DNA from: Strix aluco
Taxonomy: Eukaryota > Chordata > Aves > Strigiformes > Strigidae
Length of the DNA stretch: 64,000 bases
NCBI RefSeq assembly: GCF_031877795.1
Contig: NC_133934.1
Location: 26,105,716-26,169,715, forward strand
Reading direction: 5' to 3'
The notes beneath the pieces were generated by a model. The model searched no databases. It worked only from the letters and a program-made list of their open reading frames with translations, and had not been told where the DNA came from. Both the position numbers and the translations under genes were made by a program. This document shows, piece by piece, positions 1-13,300 of this stretch. Numbering within the stretch: position 1 is the stretch's first letter; each line of letters starts with the position of its first letter.

Positions 1-1155
1 AGGTGTTTTGGAGGTACGTGTGATGGCAGAGCAAAACCAGCATCCTGTTGGCTACCTATCTAGTGATCAATAGTGTGTTTACGAAATTGATTGTAATACT
101 GTTTCATTGTCTTGAAGTTACTCTTAGTTTGGAGTATGAGGTTAACTGGGTTTTGAGCTAACAAAATATAAGAACATGTTGCGATTCATAGACTGCTTTC
201 ATTTTACTTTGCTTCCTTGTAAAGGTGTATGGGGAAAAAGGATAGACATGATCTTAGCTTTTTCTGTTACATTCAGGTTTCTCACTGTAAGTTCAGTGCT
301 GGTTGTGTTTCTACATACTTTTCTGCTATTTCTGCCTAAATTCATGAGAATCCTTACAGAATATTCTGCAAGTCCTAGTATTATGAAGTAATAGGATATC
401 AGTGGTGGAAATGTTACATATTGTGACTTTCCTATTTTGAAATAAGGATTTGTTGCTGGAAATGACAGGATGAAAGTTAGAAAATTGAATCCTATCAAAG
501 TAAATATTGTTAATAAAGCAAGGTGTGTATAATATTGTGGATTCTTTGTATGTTTTGCTCCCCAGTCAATCAGATCAGCTGTATAAAACCTACAAAATAA
601 TAAACTTAAAATAACCCATTTAAAATCAATAATAAAATTGTTAGTGTTGTTTATTTCCTCTGAAAATTTAATGCCATAGTATAATCTAGCAGTAATGAAA
701 ACAGTTAAATGTGCCCAGTAGTTGTAGCATGTTCTGCTCTTTGCTTGACAGCTATAAATTATAAATACATCTTGCATTGTATTACACATTGTCAACAGGA
801 ACAAATTGCACCTTTTTTTTTTTAAACTATACTTCAGAAAGTATTTCTTCAATTTACAGTGCCAAGATAGTAACCCCCACAACCCATTGCTCATTTCTGT
901 CTATACACTTTCCCCTCAGTTGTTTCAGCACATCTGTTTGTGGGACTGAATGATAGAATTGGGGAAATGATCAGGGGTCAAAATAACTCAGTACCTTTTT
1001 ATTTTACTTTTTTTTTTAATCCTAGGTCAATTCTCCAGTGGTATTTACTGGCACAACTGAGAGATGGTGTGAAGGGAGGGAAAATAGGGGAAGATATAGT
1101 AGGAGTTCCATAAAATGTCACCTGTGTTTAAAAAAAAAAACCTTTTCTTTTTCAG
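1..1155 (+). other. KLHL5: KLHL5 intron, 3' part (left edge of window)
   Basis: This AT-rich sequence is intronic and lies upstream of the first KLHL5 exon in the window. It ends in a T-rich tract and the acceptor TTTTTCAG at 1148-1155. I see no exon, RNA gene or recognisable transposon here. The open frames on either strand show no family resemblance and I treat them as chance. The BTB-domain exons expected for KLHL5 must lie further left, outside the window. Confidence 0.7.
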
Positions 1156-1368
1156 GAAAACTTCATGGAAGTAATTAGAAACCAGGAATTTCTATTATTG
1201 CCAGCCACTGAAATTGCAAAGCTTTTAGCAAGTGATGACATGAATATTCCTAATGAAGAAACTATACTGAATGCACTACTTACATGGGTTCGACATGATT
1301 TGGAACAGAGAAGGAAAGATCTCAGTAAACTCCTGGCTTACATTAGACTGCCTCTGCTTGCTCCACAA
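1156..1368 (+). CDS. KLHL5: KLHL5 exon a (BACK domain)
   Basis: The exon has 71 codons, phase 0 at both ends, from [10 protein letters not shown] to LPLLAPQ. It contains the BACK-type helices with [11 protein letters not shown] and ALLTWVRHD. The acceptor is TTTTTCAG and the donor is GTAAAT. The following 5.2-kb intron (1369-6596) holds the + strand CR1 at about 5184-6518 and a 20-base T run at 5039-5058. I recognise nothing else in it. Confidence 0.95.
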
Positions 1369-4300
1369 GTAAATTGTTCAGTTCCTCTCTAATTTATACC
1401 ATGGTTACAATGGGCATAATGTCTACAGCATCGATATATTGATAGTGACAAATCATAAAAGCTTCAGGACTCTTAATGATTTGGATTCTTAGAGCTGCAT
1501 ATAAGGACTTAGCATGTTGTATAGGCATGATAGTTTGTGTTTGTTTGTAAAGTGCAGCGTATTCTGTTCCTAACCTGAGATCAGTTGGGGCACAAGAAGG
1601 GGTGGAGCTGCTAGGAAAAAATCACTTCTGTTGCCTAGAAAAATGCTTATCAAGGATATATTTGTCACTAGAAGGTGTGTCCTTCTTAAATTTCTTCGTT
1701 ACGGAACTTGCAGAGTTTATTTGGATCATTACATTTCCTTCATGTAATTATAGCTATCCTTGAGATTTAGGAAATACAATTTGAATAAATTATTTGGAGT
1801 GATTTTTCTACTCTTAACTTTTGATAAACCATTTTTGGGTACTTTTTGTTCTTCCCAATCAATACTTTTTCTCCTTCTTGGACATTACACACAATGCTGA
1901 GGAAGACTTGAGCTGAGTTTAAATAGTTGTGAATTACAGTTTTCCTAGTCCTGTAAGAATGACTACTCTTGTTAGTGTCATGTGTAGCATTGTATTTGTT
2001 ATCTGATAACATGCATGTAAACTAGGTTTGATTTTTTTTTCTTCTCTTGTGCTAGAAATACAACCTGCATAATAAGTAGAATTCATTAACACAGCAGAAA
2101 CTGAATTTGATTCATTCATAGCAATAAATCACATACACAGCATTCTGTGTATTACCTGGTATCCTCTTGCTGGATAGTAAGATTTACTAGCAAGCATTTT
2201 AGTATTAATATTTCCATACTGATTATTATATATGCTATGGCAGGATTTTCTCAGTTGTGGCCTTGACTTTGTAATTCACTTTTTCTAGAAACTTTATACA
2301 GTGTAAGCCAGTTGACCTGGAGGAAATCATTCTTTTGTTGAGCATTTAATTAACTGATAACTAAGTAAGCACTGCTGTATTCCTTTTACTTAATTGACTG
2401 TAATTGAAACATCTTTAGAAACTGAAAGTACAGAATTTATCCAAGAAATATGTACTGAAAATCAAATTATGTCCACTCAGTAACCGACTAGGAAAATTGC
2501 AGAATGAAACACAAAAGCAATCATATTTCACTTACTATTTTATCTTTAATTTTTCATGTCTTCTCCAAATATATACTTACATTTCTAATACAATATTTTT
2601 CCATTGCCTTTTTGTTACTTTAACAAATTAAAGTGTTAAAGCTGTGGTTTTAATATTGCAGCAATTAGTGCATTGATTAAATTAGTTTGAAGTACCCAAA
2701 ACAGTCTTAACGTTTTCAGAATCATGTTTTGCTTCATGATCACAGGACTTAAGGCAATCTGACAGCAAACATAACATAATGAAAAGGTTTCCAATTTTAC
2801 AGTTGAAGGGTTAAAGCTATTTGAAAGAAATGAAATTAAAAAAATTGAACAACTTGCTGAAATCAATAACACTGCAAGCAGAGATGCAAAGAGTATTAGA
2901 TTCATACACTAAAAAAAACCCAACTTTGGGAAGTACTGTAAAACTGTAGTACTGGAAACAAAAAATTGTCATGAGTTGTCAGTTTTATTGGTTGTGTTTT
3001 TATGCATCTCTTTCTTTGTACATGGCATTCTGGCATCTCTTTGGTTAATGCAAGCAGTGTCCTAAATATTTGTAGGTCTCTTTTTGCTCTTACAAAGGCT
3101 AAAGATGAATATTTGTCAGCTGCTTAAGCTGTAAGGTGGCAAGTATTCCATCTCTGATAAATCAGTGAAAAAGATGATTAAGCAACTTCTGAGTTACAAG
3201 ATGGTTCCGCTTCCTTTTAGACAGAAATTCTTAGTACGTAAGTATCTGCACTACCTGTCTCTTCATCAGGTTTCCAAAGACTGTAATTTCATGCTAACAC
3301 ATCATTTGTAACTGCTCAGTTATAAATGCTTTTAGTACAAGGAGCTATGTAAATAATAAAACTTGGAAAAAATCGGCTTTCATTTAAGTAAGGCCATTCC
3401 AAGTTCTTTGAGTGAAGAATATTCACAGAAAACTGCAATGCAGTAGGCTTACTTTCAAGAGCCTGCAGGTTTTTGGGTACTAAAACAATCTTAGATTGCA
3501 TTTCTTTTTAACTGAGATGAAGTTGCTTTCAGAGATTGAAACTCTGTGCTATGCAAAAACTTCTTTATAGGTTGAGTGGGTTAGAAACTCGAGAAAATGT
3601 AGGTTGCATCTTGCTGCAAAACTTATATATGCACACATGGTGTTGCTTTAAATATTAAATGCTGTTTGTATATCAGAAAACTGTATTGGAGGTAAGAATT
3701 GGTCATGTTGTGTACAAGCCTTAATTTTCATGCATGCAACTATGAGAGTGTCCAATTTAGGACAGTAGTAACTGATTTATTAAAAAAAAAAAGTGCAATT
3801 TTATAGCATTGCATGCTGACAGTTTAAAGACAGCTTTTAGTTTGCTGTTTTATAGTCACAGAGTGTCCGTGTGAAGTGATACAAGTGGTAAGTGGGGCTT
3901 TGGGTCAAGAGAAGAAACAATGGGAAGTACTGAAAGTAAAGAATTAAAATTAAGTTCCCTCCTGCTAATTCATGTAAGAATGTTTTGAGTTGCTATTTTA
4001 AATAGAATTGGATGATTAGCCAGTTAGAGAAATACTGAAAAACTCAAGCTCAGTCTTCTGAAAAGTTGATGGTAAAGGGCTTTGAAGGTTTTTTTTTATT
4101 CTCTGTGTATGTTAATTATGTTTTCTGTCATAGTTTCTGTTGACTTGCCTGATACAGAGATGTTCAGGCTTAGCAGTCTGTACTTACCTGTATCTCTTCT
4201 GGAACCATGAATGTCATGTTTGCCACTTTGCAGTTCTAAGGCAGCTTTGATCCAGGTATATGCACACCATATTATGGACAGCTATTTCATAACAAGTCCC

Positions 4301-7300
4301 TTTAGTACTCCTAATTGCTAATTTCACAGCGATTTTATACCTGTTATCAGTTGGCTGTCAACACTCAACAATGGCATCTCATTCTGGTTTGTGGACTCAT
4401 ATTTCAAATATTCACAAAGTGTTTGGATTTTGGCAGTTTAGAGGGATTTGCCTTTTCCTTATTGTTCTGACAACTGCCCAAGTCCCAGTGGGGCACTTCA
4501 CTTGCTTTTTTTCTCTGTTACTCAGGCCATGTCTTGCAGCTCAGAAAAATGCCTGTTGTCTAGACTTCTAATAATTACAGTTGGGACACTCAACCTGCTA
4601 ATATATTTTTCCTGTAGTCTGACAAACATGGAGCACGAAAGACTCCAGAATCTTTAAACTTAATAACTTTTATTAGTAGTCTTTATTTAAGTCAGATTTA
4701 AAATTTAACACTTGTCAAATTTGCTTGCATTCTTGATCTTAAAATTTTTAACAAAGGCCTGTATTAATTGACATACTGTGATCCGGGTCACTGTCAGAGT
4801 GAGGAATAGAACATATATTAAAATATTCAGCCTGTGCCTGAAGTGGCTTTTACATACCTCTGGATTGAGTGGATTTGGGAGCAAGAGCATGAGGTTAAAC
4901 TGACTTACATACTTGGAGCTTGATTCCATTTCCTTGAACATACCTGTACTGGCTACTGGCACTGGAACTTGAGGAGATTATGTTTTCTTTCTTTGGACCA
5001 TTAAGCTTAAATCATCCATTAAGATCAGATGGCCTTCCTTTTTTTTTTTTTTTTTTTTGGTACTTAATGGCTTAGCTTGAAATGTTTTGGTTTTTACATG
5101 TTTTTCTCTATCCTAGTCTTTTTCTATATGACCATTTTGAAAATGCATAATTCTAATCAGGCAGTGGAAGTCTTTGGGTAAAATCATGATCATGGAGCAA
5201 GATCATGAAACAGATCCTCCTGGAAACCATGCTAGGGCACATGGAAAAATAAGGAAGTGATTGGTGACAGCCAGCATGGCTTCACTAAGGGCAAATCATG
5301 CCTGATGAATTTCACGGCCTTCTACAATGGTGTTACAGTGATGATAGATAAGGGAAGAGCAACTGATGTTAACTACCTGGACATGTGCAAAGCATTTGAC
5401 ACTGTCCCACACGACATCCTTGTCTCTAAATTGGAGAGACGTGGATTTGACGGGTGGACCACTCAGTGGATAAGGAATTGGCTTGATGGTTGCACTCAGA
5501 GCGTTGCAGTCAATGGCTCGATGTCCAAGTGGAGAGCAGTGACAAGTGGTGTCCCTCAGGGGTCAGTATTGTGACTGGCACTGTTTAACATCTTTGTTGG
5601 TGACATGGACAGTGGGATTGAGTGCACCCTCAGCAGGTTTGCCGATGACACCAAGCTGTGTGGTGCGGTCGACACGCTGGAGGGAAGGGATGTCATCCAG
5701 AGGGACCTGGACAGGCTTGAGAGGTGGGCCTGTGCGAACCTCGTGAAGTTCAACAAGGCCAAGTGCAAAGTCCTGCACATGGGTCATGACAATCCCATGC
5801 ACAAATACAGGCTGGGCGATGAGTAGATTGAGAGCAGCCGTGCGGAGAAGGACTTGGGGCTATTAGTGGATGGAGAACTGACAATGAGCCACCAGTGTGT
5901 GCTCACAGCCCAGAAATCCAACTGCATCCTGGCCTGCATCAAGAGAAGTGTGACCAGCAGGTCAAGGAGGTGATTCTGCCCCTCTGCTCTCGTGAGAGCC
6001 CACCTGCAGTACTGTGTCCAGCTCTGGGCCCCCAACATAAGAAGGACATGGACCTGCTCGAGTGAGTCCAGAGGAGGCCACGAAGATGATCAGGGGGCTG
6101 GAAAACCTCTCCTATGAAGACAGGCTGAAAGAGTTGGGGTTGTTCAGCCTGGAGAAGAGAAGGCTCTGGGGAGACCTTATAGCAGCCTTCCAGTACCTAA
6201 AGGGGGCCTACAGGAAAGATGGGGAGGGACTTTTTATCAGGGAGTGTAGTGATAGGACAAGGGGTAATGGCTTTAAACTGGAAGAGGATCAATTTAGATA
6301 TGTGAGGAAGAAATTCTTCACTATGAGGGTGGTGAGTCACTGGAACAGGTTGCCCTGAGAAGTGGTGGCTGCCCCCTCCCTGGAAGTGTTCAAGGCCAGG
6401 TTGGATGGGGCTTTGAGCAACCTGGTCTAGTGGAAGGTGTCCCTGCCCATGGCAGGGGGGTTGGAACTAGATGTTATTTAAGGTCCCTTCCAACCCCAAC
6501 CATTCTATGATTCTATGAAAATATTTTCTTGTAATCTTGTTTTTATTCTTTATGTGGTTTATAGCAATACAGCTTGATTTTCTTTCTTTTTCACAGTTTC
6601 TGGCAGATATGGAAAATAATGCACTCTTTAGGGATGACATTGAATGTCAAAAACTCATTATGGAAGCAATGAAGTACCATCTGTTGCCAGAAAGACGACC
6701 TATGTTGCAAAGTCCTCGCACCAAACCTAGAAAATCTACAGTGGGCGTGTTGTTTGCAGTTGGAGGAATGGATGCAACAAAAGGTATTGGCTTATATAAT
6801 GATTAGTTAATGAGCTGTTTTGATTCTTTTAAAAAAGAAATGTTTGATAGATGTTTTTACAAGATGTTAATTCTAGAATTCAAAGATTCTGCAGTATAGA
6901 ACATGAAACACCTTAAATCTACACTGTTTATTAGGTTAAAAAACTCTATGTAGCTTTGATACTGTAAACATTCTGGAAGCTAGAGTTATGACTGATTTGA
7001 AATTATCAAGGGAATATCTGATTCCTGAATAGTGAAATGTTGAAGGTAGTGAAAACAAATCTTTATTTACTTGAGTGGAAAGTAATTTGGGAAAGGAAGA
7101 AAATGACAGAAAGGGCACAAAGGTGACCTGCACATGCATTAAAACATTAAAAATATGCTTTTTGACTAATTGTTAACTAGTTCTGTCAGAGCTAATTGGA
7201 TTTTCATTTTTTTGTAGACACTTCCATACTGTTTAATGGTAGTTAGAAGGAATCTGGAAAGTTGGAAAAGTTATGGCAGAGAAAGAGTTTTCTTTTGTTG

Positions 7301-10300
7301 TTTTAAAGTTAGCACTTTTAGTACTTGGTTTGGGCACAGAGGACAACTGAGCACCACGCAGCTGCTCACTCACCCCTTACCCCTCAGGAATGGGAAGGAG
7401 AAAATAAAGCAAAAGGCTCAGGAATCAAGATAAGGACATGGAGGGATGACTCACCCATTACAGTCACAGGCAAAAGACAGACTCATTAGGGGAAGAAAAA
7501 GAACATCAATTTAATTCAAACATTAACAACATCGCCACTTAAGAGTAGGATGGTGAGATTTAGAGTATTTCTAAATTACCACATCTTAAAAACACCTTCC
7601 CCTCACCCTTCCCTTCTTCCCAGACTCAGCTTTGCTCCTGATTTCTCTCCCTTCTCCCCCACAGCAGCACAGGGGGGCAGGGAATGGGGGATGCAGTCAG
7701 TCCCTCACATGTTGTTTCTAACACTCCTTGCTCCCCAGGGAGGACTCCTCACACCCCTTCCCTGCTGCAGCGCGGGGTCCCTCTCATGGGAGACAGTTCT
7801 CCATGAACTTTCTCCAACGTGAGTCCTTCCCACAGGCTGCAGCTCTTCCTGAGCTGCTCTGGTGTGGGCCCTTCCCACATGTTGCAGTCCTTCCAGTGCT
7901 GAACTACAACAGCAGGGGCTTCCCACAGAGTCCCAGTCTCCTTCAGGCACAGCCACCCGCTCCGGCGTGGGGTCCTCCATGGGCTGCAGGGTGACTGCGT
8001 CTGCTCCACTGGTGACCTCCATGGGCTGCAGGGGCACAGCCTGCCCTCTCACCACGGGCTGCAGGGGGGAGTCTCTGCTCTGGCACCCCCCCCCGCCTTC
8101 CTCCTCCTTTCTTCCACTGACTCTGGTGTTTGCATAGATGTCTCCCTTGCAACTCCTCCTCCCATGTTCCCCTTCTTAAAGATGCTATCAGAGGCACAGC
8201 CACCATCGCTAATTGGCTTGGCCGGAGGCAGGTCCAACTTGGAGCTGAGGGAGCTTTGAGAAGCTTCTCACAGGGGGCCACTGCTGTAGCCCCCTCCCCT
8301 GCTACAAAAAGTCCCCACCACACACACAAACCCAACACAGTACTTCATGTCACATAGCTTCAGATTTTTTTCTAATATTACAGAAGAGTTGATTTCAATA
8401 TATAATTGCATTTCACAAGGGTTGTTTTATATTCCTAACATTTGTATTTCTAAAGGCTTGATTCTGCAGAGCAGTTAGATATCCTGCTTTTTGTCTTGAA
8501 AAGCATTGAGAAGGTCCTCCATTTATAACAGTACAGTTAATTCCTGAGGAAGTCAAAAAAGACTGTTTGTATACATAGAAATAAGAACATGCTGCAGGAC
8601 ATCATGCTGTCTTGTGGGATCAGCATATTGCTGAAATAAAAACTATCCTGATAATTATTTTTTTTATAACTTGCATATGTTGTCATTCAGGAGCTACAAG
8701 CATTGAAAAGTATGAACTTCGTACCAACATGTGGACTCCTGTTGCAAACATGAATGGACGAAGATTACAGTTTGGAGTTGCAGTGTTAGATGATAAGTTG
8801 TATGTTGTTGGTGGCAGAGATGGACTGAAAACATTGAATACTGTGGAGTGCTACAACCCTAGAACAAAAACTTGGAGTGTAATGCCACCTATGTCTACTC
8901 ATCGTCATGGTCTTGGTATGTAGAGTTCTGTAAAGGCTGAATGCATATTTTTAAAAGGTTATCTGGTTTAGGATTAGTCAAAAATCATTAAGTTTAGGGG
9001 GGTGGAAACTTTGTTTTAATGCCAACTGCTTATTAAACATCTTTTCTCCTTAAGATTACATCCAGCACTGGCTACCAAAAGGAAATTTCTTTTTATTTGT
9101 TTTTTAAGTATTTTGTGATGCACACTGGATTGTCACTAGGGAAATGTTATCTTCTTTCTCCTTATCCAGAAGCGATTGTTTTTCATATCTGTTTTTTTAG
9201 GAGTAGCTGTATTGGAAGGTCCCATGTATGCTGTAGGAGGACATGATGGCTGGAGCTACCTGAATACAGTAGAAAGATGGGATCCACAGGCTCGTCAGTG
9301 GAACTTTGTAGCTAGCATGTCAACTCCAAGGAGCACTGTTGGTGTAGCAATATTAAATGGAAAGTATGTGAAGGCAACTTCTGTTTTCTATCTCATTATT
9401 TTAATGTAATTACAGGACCATCCTAAATTACTCTTAATTATTTCTCTTGATAGATACCTGTTGATAGCTTTAAGAACCAAGTTTTTTCACTCACAGAAAA
9501 TATACTGGTTTGGGTCAAGCAAGCTTCCCCACAGCATCACAGTGCCCCTCAGTATCATTTGAGACACCATCTCTGTAGTCTTATAAATAATTATCATTTC
9601 CTTAATACAGAAAGAAGCAAATGGTTGGTCTCTTTCACTGAGTCTCCAGTGATGACTTCTTACTGTGATAGTTCGAACAATCAACTTCCAAAATTACTGT
9701 AAAGTCTTGGAGGGAGTACTCATATTGCATTAACTCAGAACAGTAAGGTCTGGCAGGATGAATCTAATCTGGAGTAGTATCTTAAATTTCTAAAGCTGTT
9801 TTTCAGTGAAAATATACCTAATTCCCAATACAAAGTGTATTCAGACAAGTAGGTCATTTTGTGTTGCAGTCACAGGAAATGGCTGGAAGTGACCTCAAGG
9901 AGTTCCCTAATCCATTCTGCTACCCCAAAGCTGAATCAGTTATAGCTATAACACTCATAGCCAGCATAATCTTGTTCTTAACCTCCAGTGGTAAAGTTTC
10001 TGTAGCTTCCCTAAACAATCTACTGAATTATTAATACATCTGTGAATTCAGTTTTCCTCATGTCAAGTCTTAAATACCTTTTGCTGATTTATACTACTAT
10101 TGTTTGTACTATCCAAAGTGAACATGGAAAATGCATCTTTTCTTTCCTATTTGCAACAACCTTTTGTATTTAAAGACACATATTCCCTGAGTATTCTGTC
10201 ATCAGAACTGAATAACTCCAGCTCCTTCAGTCTTTATTTGTAGGCCATGATTCCTAGACTTTGGGTGATTTTCATTGTTTTCCTTTGGACTAAGTGTAGT

Positions 10301-13300
10301 TGTTCTATAGCATCCCAAAATACAAGTGGTATTTGAATCAAGCTATTATGAAAATAAAGATCAGTTGGAATCACAGAATCATAGAATAATTTGGATTGGA
10401 AGGGACATCTGGAGTCATCTGATCCAACACCAACTCAAAGCAGGGCCAACCTTAAAGTTGGATCCAGTTTCAAAGTTAACTGAGGTAGCTCAGATCATAT
10501 CTGAGTTTTTAATATCTCCAAGTACGGAGATTCAACAGACTCTCTGGGCAATCTGTTCCAATGTTTGACCACCATTGTACTGAACATTTTTCTTCTAATA
10601 TCTGATTGAAATTTCCCATGTTTGAACTTGTCTCTTTTTCTTCCTCCTTTCACTGCATACCTCTGAGAGTGGCCAGTCTTCCATATAACCTTCCATTAGG
10701 TGGCTGAAGACAGCAGTAAGATGCCTCCTTAGCTGTCTCAAAAATTCTTAAGACTGCATAGAGGCAGCTTGCTCAGCCTCTCCTCATATGTCATGTGTTC
10801 TAGTTCCCTCATCATCTTAGTGACCATCAGCTGGACTTGCTCCAGTATGGCAAGGTCTTCCTTGTACTGAGAGCCCAAAGCTGGGCACAGTATCCAGAAG
10901 CAGTTTTGTATGTACCGAATAAAGGGGATCAGCTGTCATTACTTCAAGGACATACTGCTGACTTGTTGTCTGCCAGAACTTCCAAGTCTGTTTTCGCTAA
11001 GCTGTCTCCTCTTCTGTCAGCTCCCAGGCTGTACTACTGCATGGGAATATGCCATCCCAGGTACAGGACTTTGCATTTGCCTTTGCTGAACTTCATGAGA
11101 CAACAGTCAGACCATTTTTCCAGCTTGTCTGAGTCTTTCTGAATAGTAACCAAGCCCTCCAGCGGATAAGCAACTCCCCTTAATTTGATATTATCAGTAA
11201 ACTTCCTAAGGGTGATTTCCGTTACATCTTTCAGATAATTAATGAGGACACCAGCAGTATCAGCCACAGTATCAGCCTGGGAGGAACACCACTAGTAACC
11301 AGCTGCCAGCTGGACTTCATACTGCTGATCACAGCCCTTTGAACCCAGTAGTCCTTCCAGTTTTCCACCAGCCTTGTAGTGGGCTTATCCAAACCATATT
11401 TTGCCAGGGTGGCTACAGGAATATCATAGCAGACAAAGCTAACCTGATTTGATGAATAGTATTGTGGTTGTGCCAGAATATTAACACTCTCTCAGCCACA
11501 GATTTTTCACTTCTTGCTTATGTGCTATCTGATGCATCTCCCTTGAGCTGTTTCACAGAATCACAGAATCGTAGACTAGTTTGGGTTGGAAGGGACCTTT
11601 AAAGGTCATATAGTCCAACCCCCTTGCAGTGAACAGGGACATCCTCAACTAGATCAGGTTGCTCAGAGCCCCGTCCAACCTGACCTTGAAAGTTTTCCCT
11701 CTTTACTCTTGTAACACCTGGAAGGTGAACAGGAAGCATGGTCCTTTCATGACCACAGCATGTTGTGGTGGTTGTCAGGTACCAGTAAGGAAGGCGATAG
11801 AAGATATAATCATGTTATCTGGCATATAAACATAGAAACTGATGGCTACCAAGTTACAGTAGCCTGCAGCCCTGTCCTGGTTGCATGGCTGGGCACAGAT
11901 TCCTGCCAGCACAAGTCCTGCCTTTTCATGGTGTAATCTCCTCTCTAAGGAGACCAAAGCCTCAGGGTCAAGGCCTGGTCACAGAATCACAGAACTGTCT
12001 AGGTTGGAAAAGACCTTGAAGATCATCCAGTCCAGCCATCAACCCAACATTAACAGTTCCCAGCTACACCATATCCATCAGCGCTATGTCGACCTGACTC
12101 TTAAACACCTCCAGGGATGGGGACTCCACCACCTCCCTGAGCAGCCCATTCCAATGCCTAACAACCCGTTCTGTAAAGAAATGCTTCCTAATATCCAGTC
12201 TAAACCTTCCTTGGCACAATTTGAGGCCATTACCTCTTGTCCTAGCGCTTATTACTTGGTTAAAGAGACTCATCCCCAGTTCTCTGCAACCTCCTTTCAG
12301 GTAATTGTAGAGGGCGATGAGGTCTCCCCTTAGCCTCCTCCAGACTAAACAACCCGAGTTCCCTCAGCCGTTCCTCATACGACATGTGCTCCAGACCCTG
12401 CACCAGCTTCGTTGCCCTTCTTTGGACACGTTCGAGTAATTCAATGTCCTTTTTGTAGTGAGGGGCCCAAAACTGAACACAATAATCGAGGTGCGGCCTC
12501 ACCAGTGCTGAGTACAGGGGTAAGATCCCTTCCCTGTCCCTGCTGGCCACGCTATTTCTGATGCAAGCCAGGATGCCATTGGCCTTCTTGGCCACCTGGG
12601 CACACTGCTGGCTCATGTTCAGCCGGCTGTCAATCAACACCCCCAGGTCCCTCTCTGACTGGCAGCTCTCCAGCCACTCCTCCCCAAGCCTGTAGTGCTG
12701 CTGGGGGTTGTTGTGGCCGAAGTGCAGCACCCGGCATTTGGCCTTATTGAAACTCCTACAGTTGTCCTTAGCCCATCGCTCCAGCCTGTCCAGATCTCTT
12801 GCAGAGCCTCCCTACCCTCGAGCTGATCAACACTCCCACCCAACTTGGTGTCATCTGCAAACTTACTGAGGGTGCACTCGATCCCCTCGTCTAGATCATC
12901 AATAAAGATGTTAAACAGGAGTGGCCCAGAACTGAGCCCTTGGGGACACCACTTGTGACCGGCCACCAACTGGATTTAACTCCATTCACCACAACTCTTT
13001 GGGCCCGGCCATCCAGCCAGTTTTTTACCCAGCAAAGCCTGTGTCCGTCCAAGCCTCAAGCAGCCAGTTTTGCCAGGAGAATGCTGTGGGAAACGGTGTC
13101 AAAGGCCTTACTAAAGTCAAGGTAGACAATATCCACAGTCTTTCCCTCATCCAATAAGCAGGTCACCCTGTCATAGAAGGAGATCAGGTTTGTCAAGCAG
13201 GACCTGCCTTTCATAAACCCATGCTGACTGGGCCTGATCATCTGGTTGTCCTGCACGTGTTGTATGATAGTACCCAGGATGAGCTGCTCCATCAGCTTCC

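Noticed and set aside
199..894. 231-residue open frame on the minus strand
   Set aside because: It lies in an AT-rich KLHL5 intron, has skewed hydrophobic composition and no recognisable domain. One frame of this length by chance in 64 kb is not surprising.
5257..6358. Reverse-transcriptase-like reading frames
   Set aside because: Not a host gene or active element. They are parts of one dead CR1 with in-frame stops and a frameshift, so I list the CR1 only.
7705..8357. Overlapping open frames on both strands, up to 131 residues
   Set aside because: They fall inside the solo LTR and its tandem units. They are not genes.
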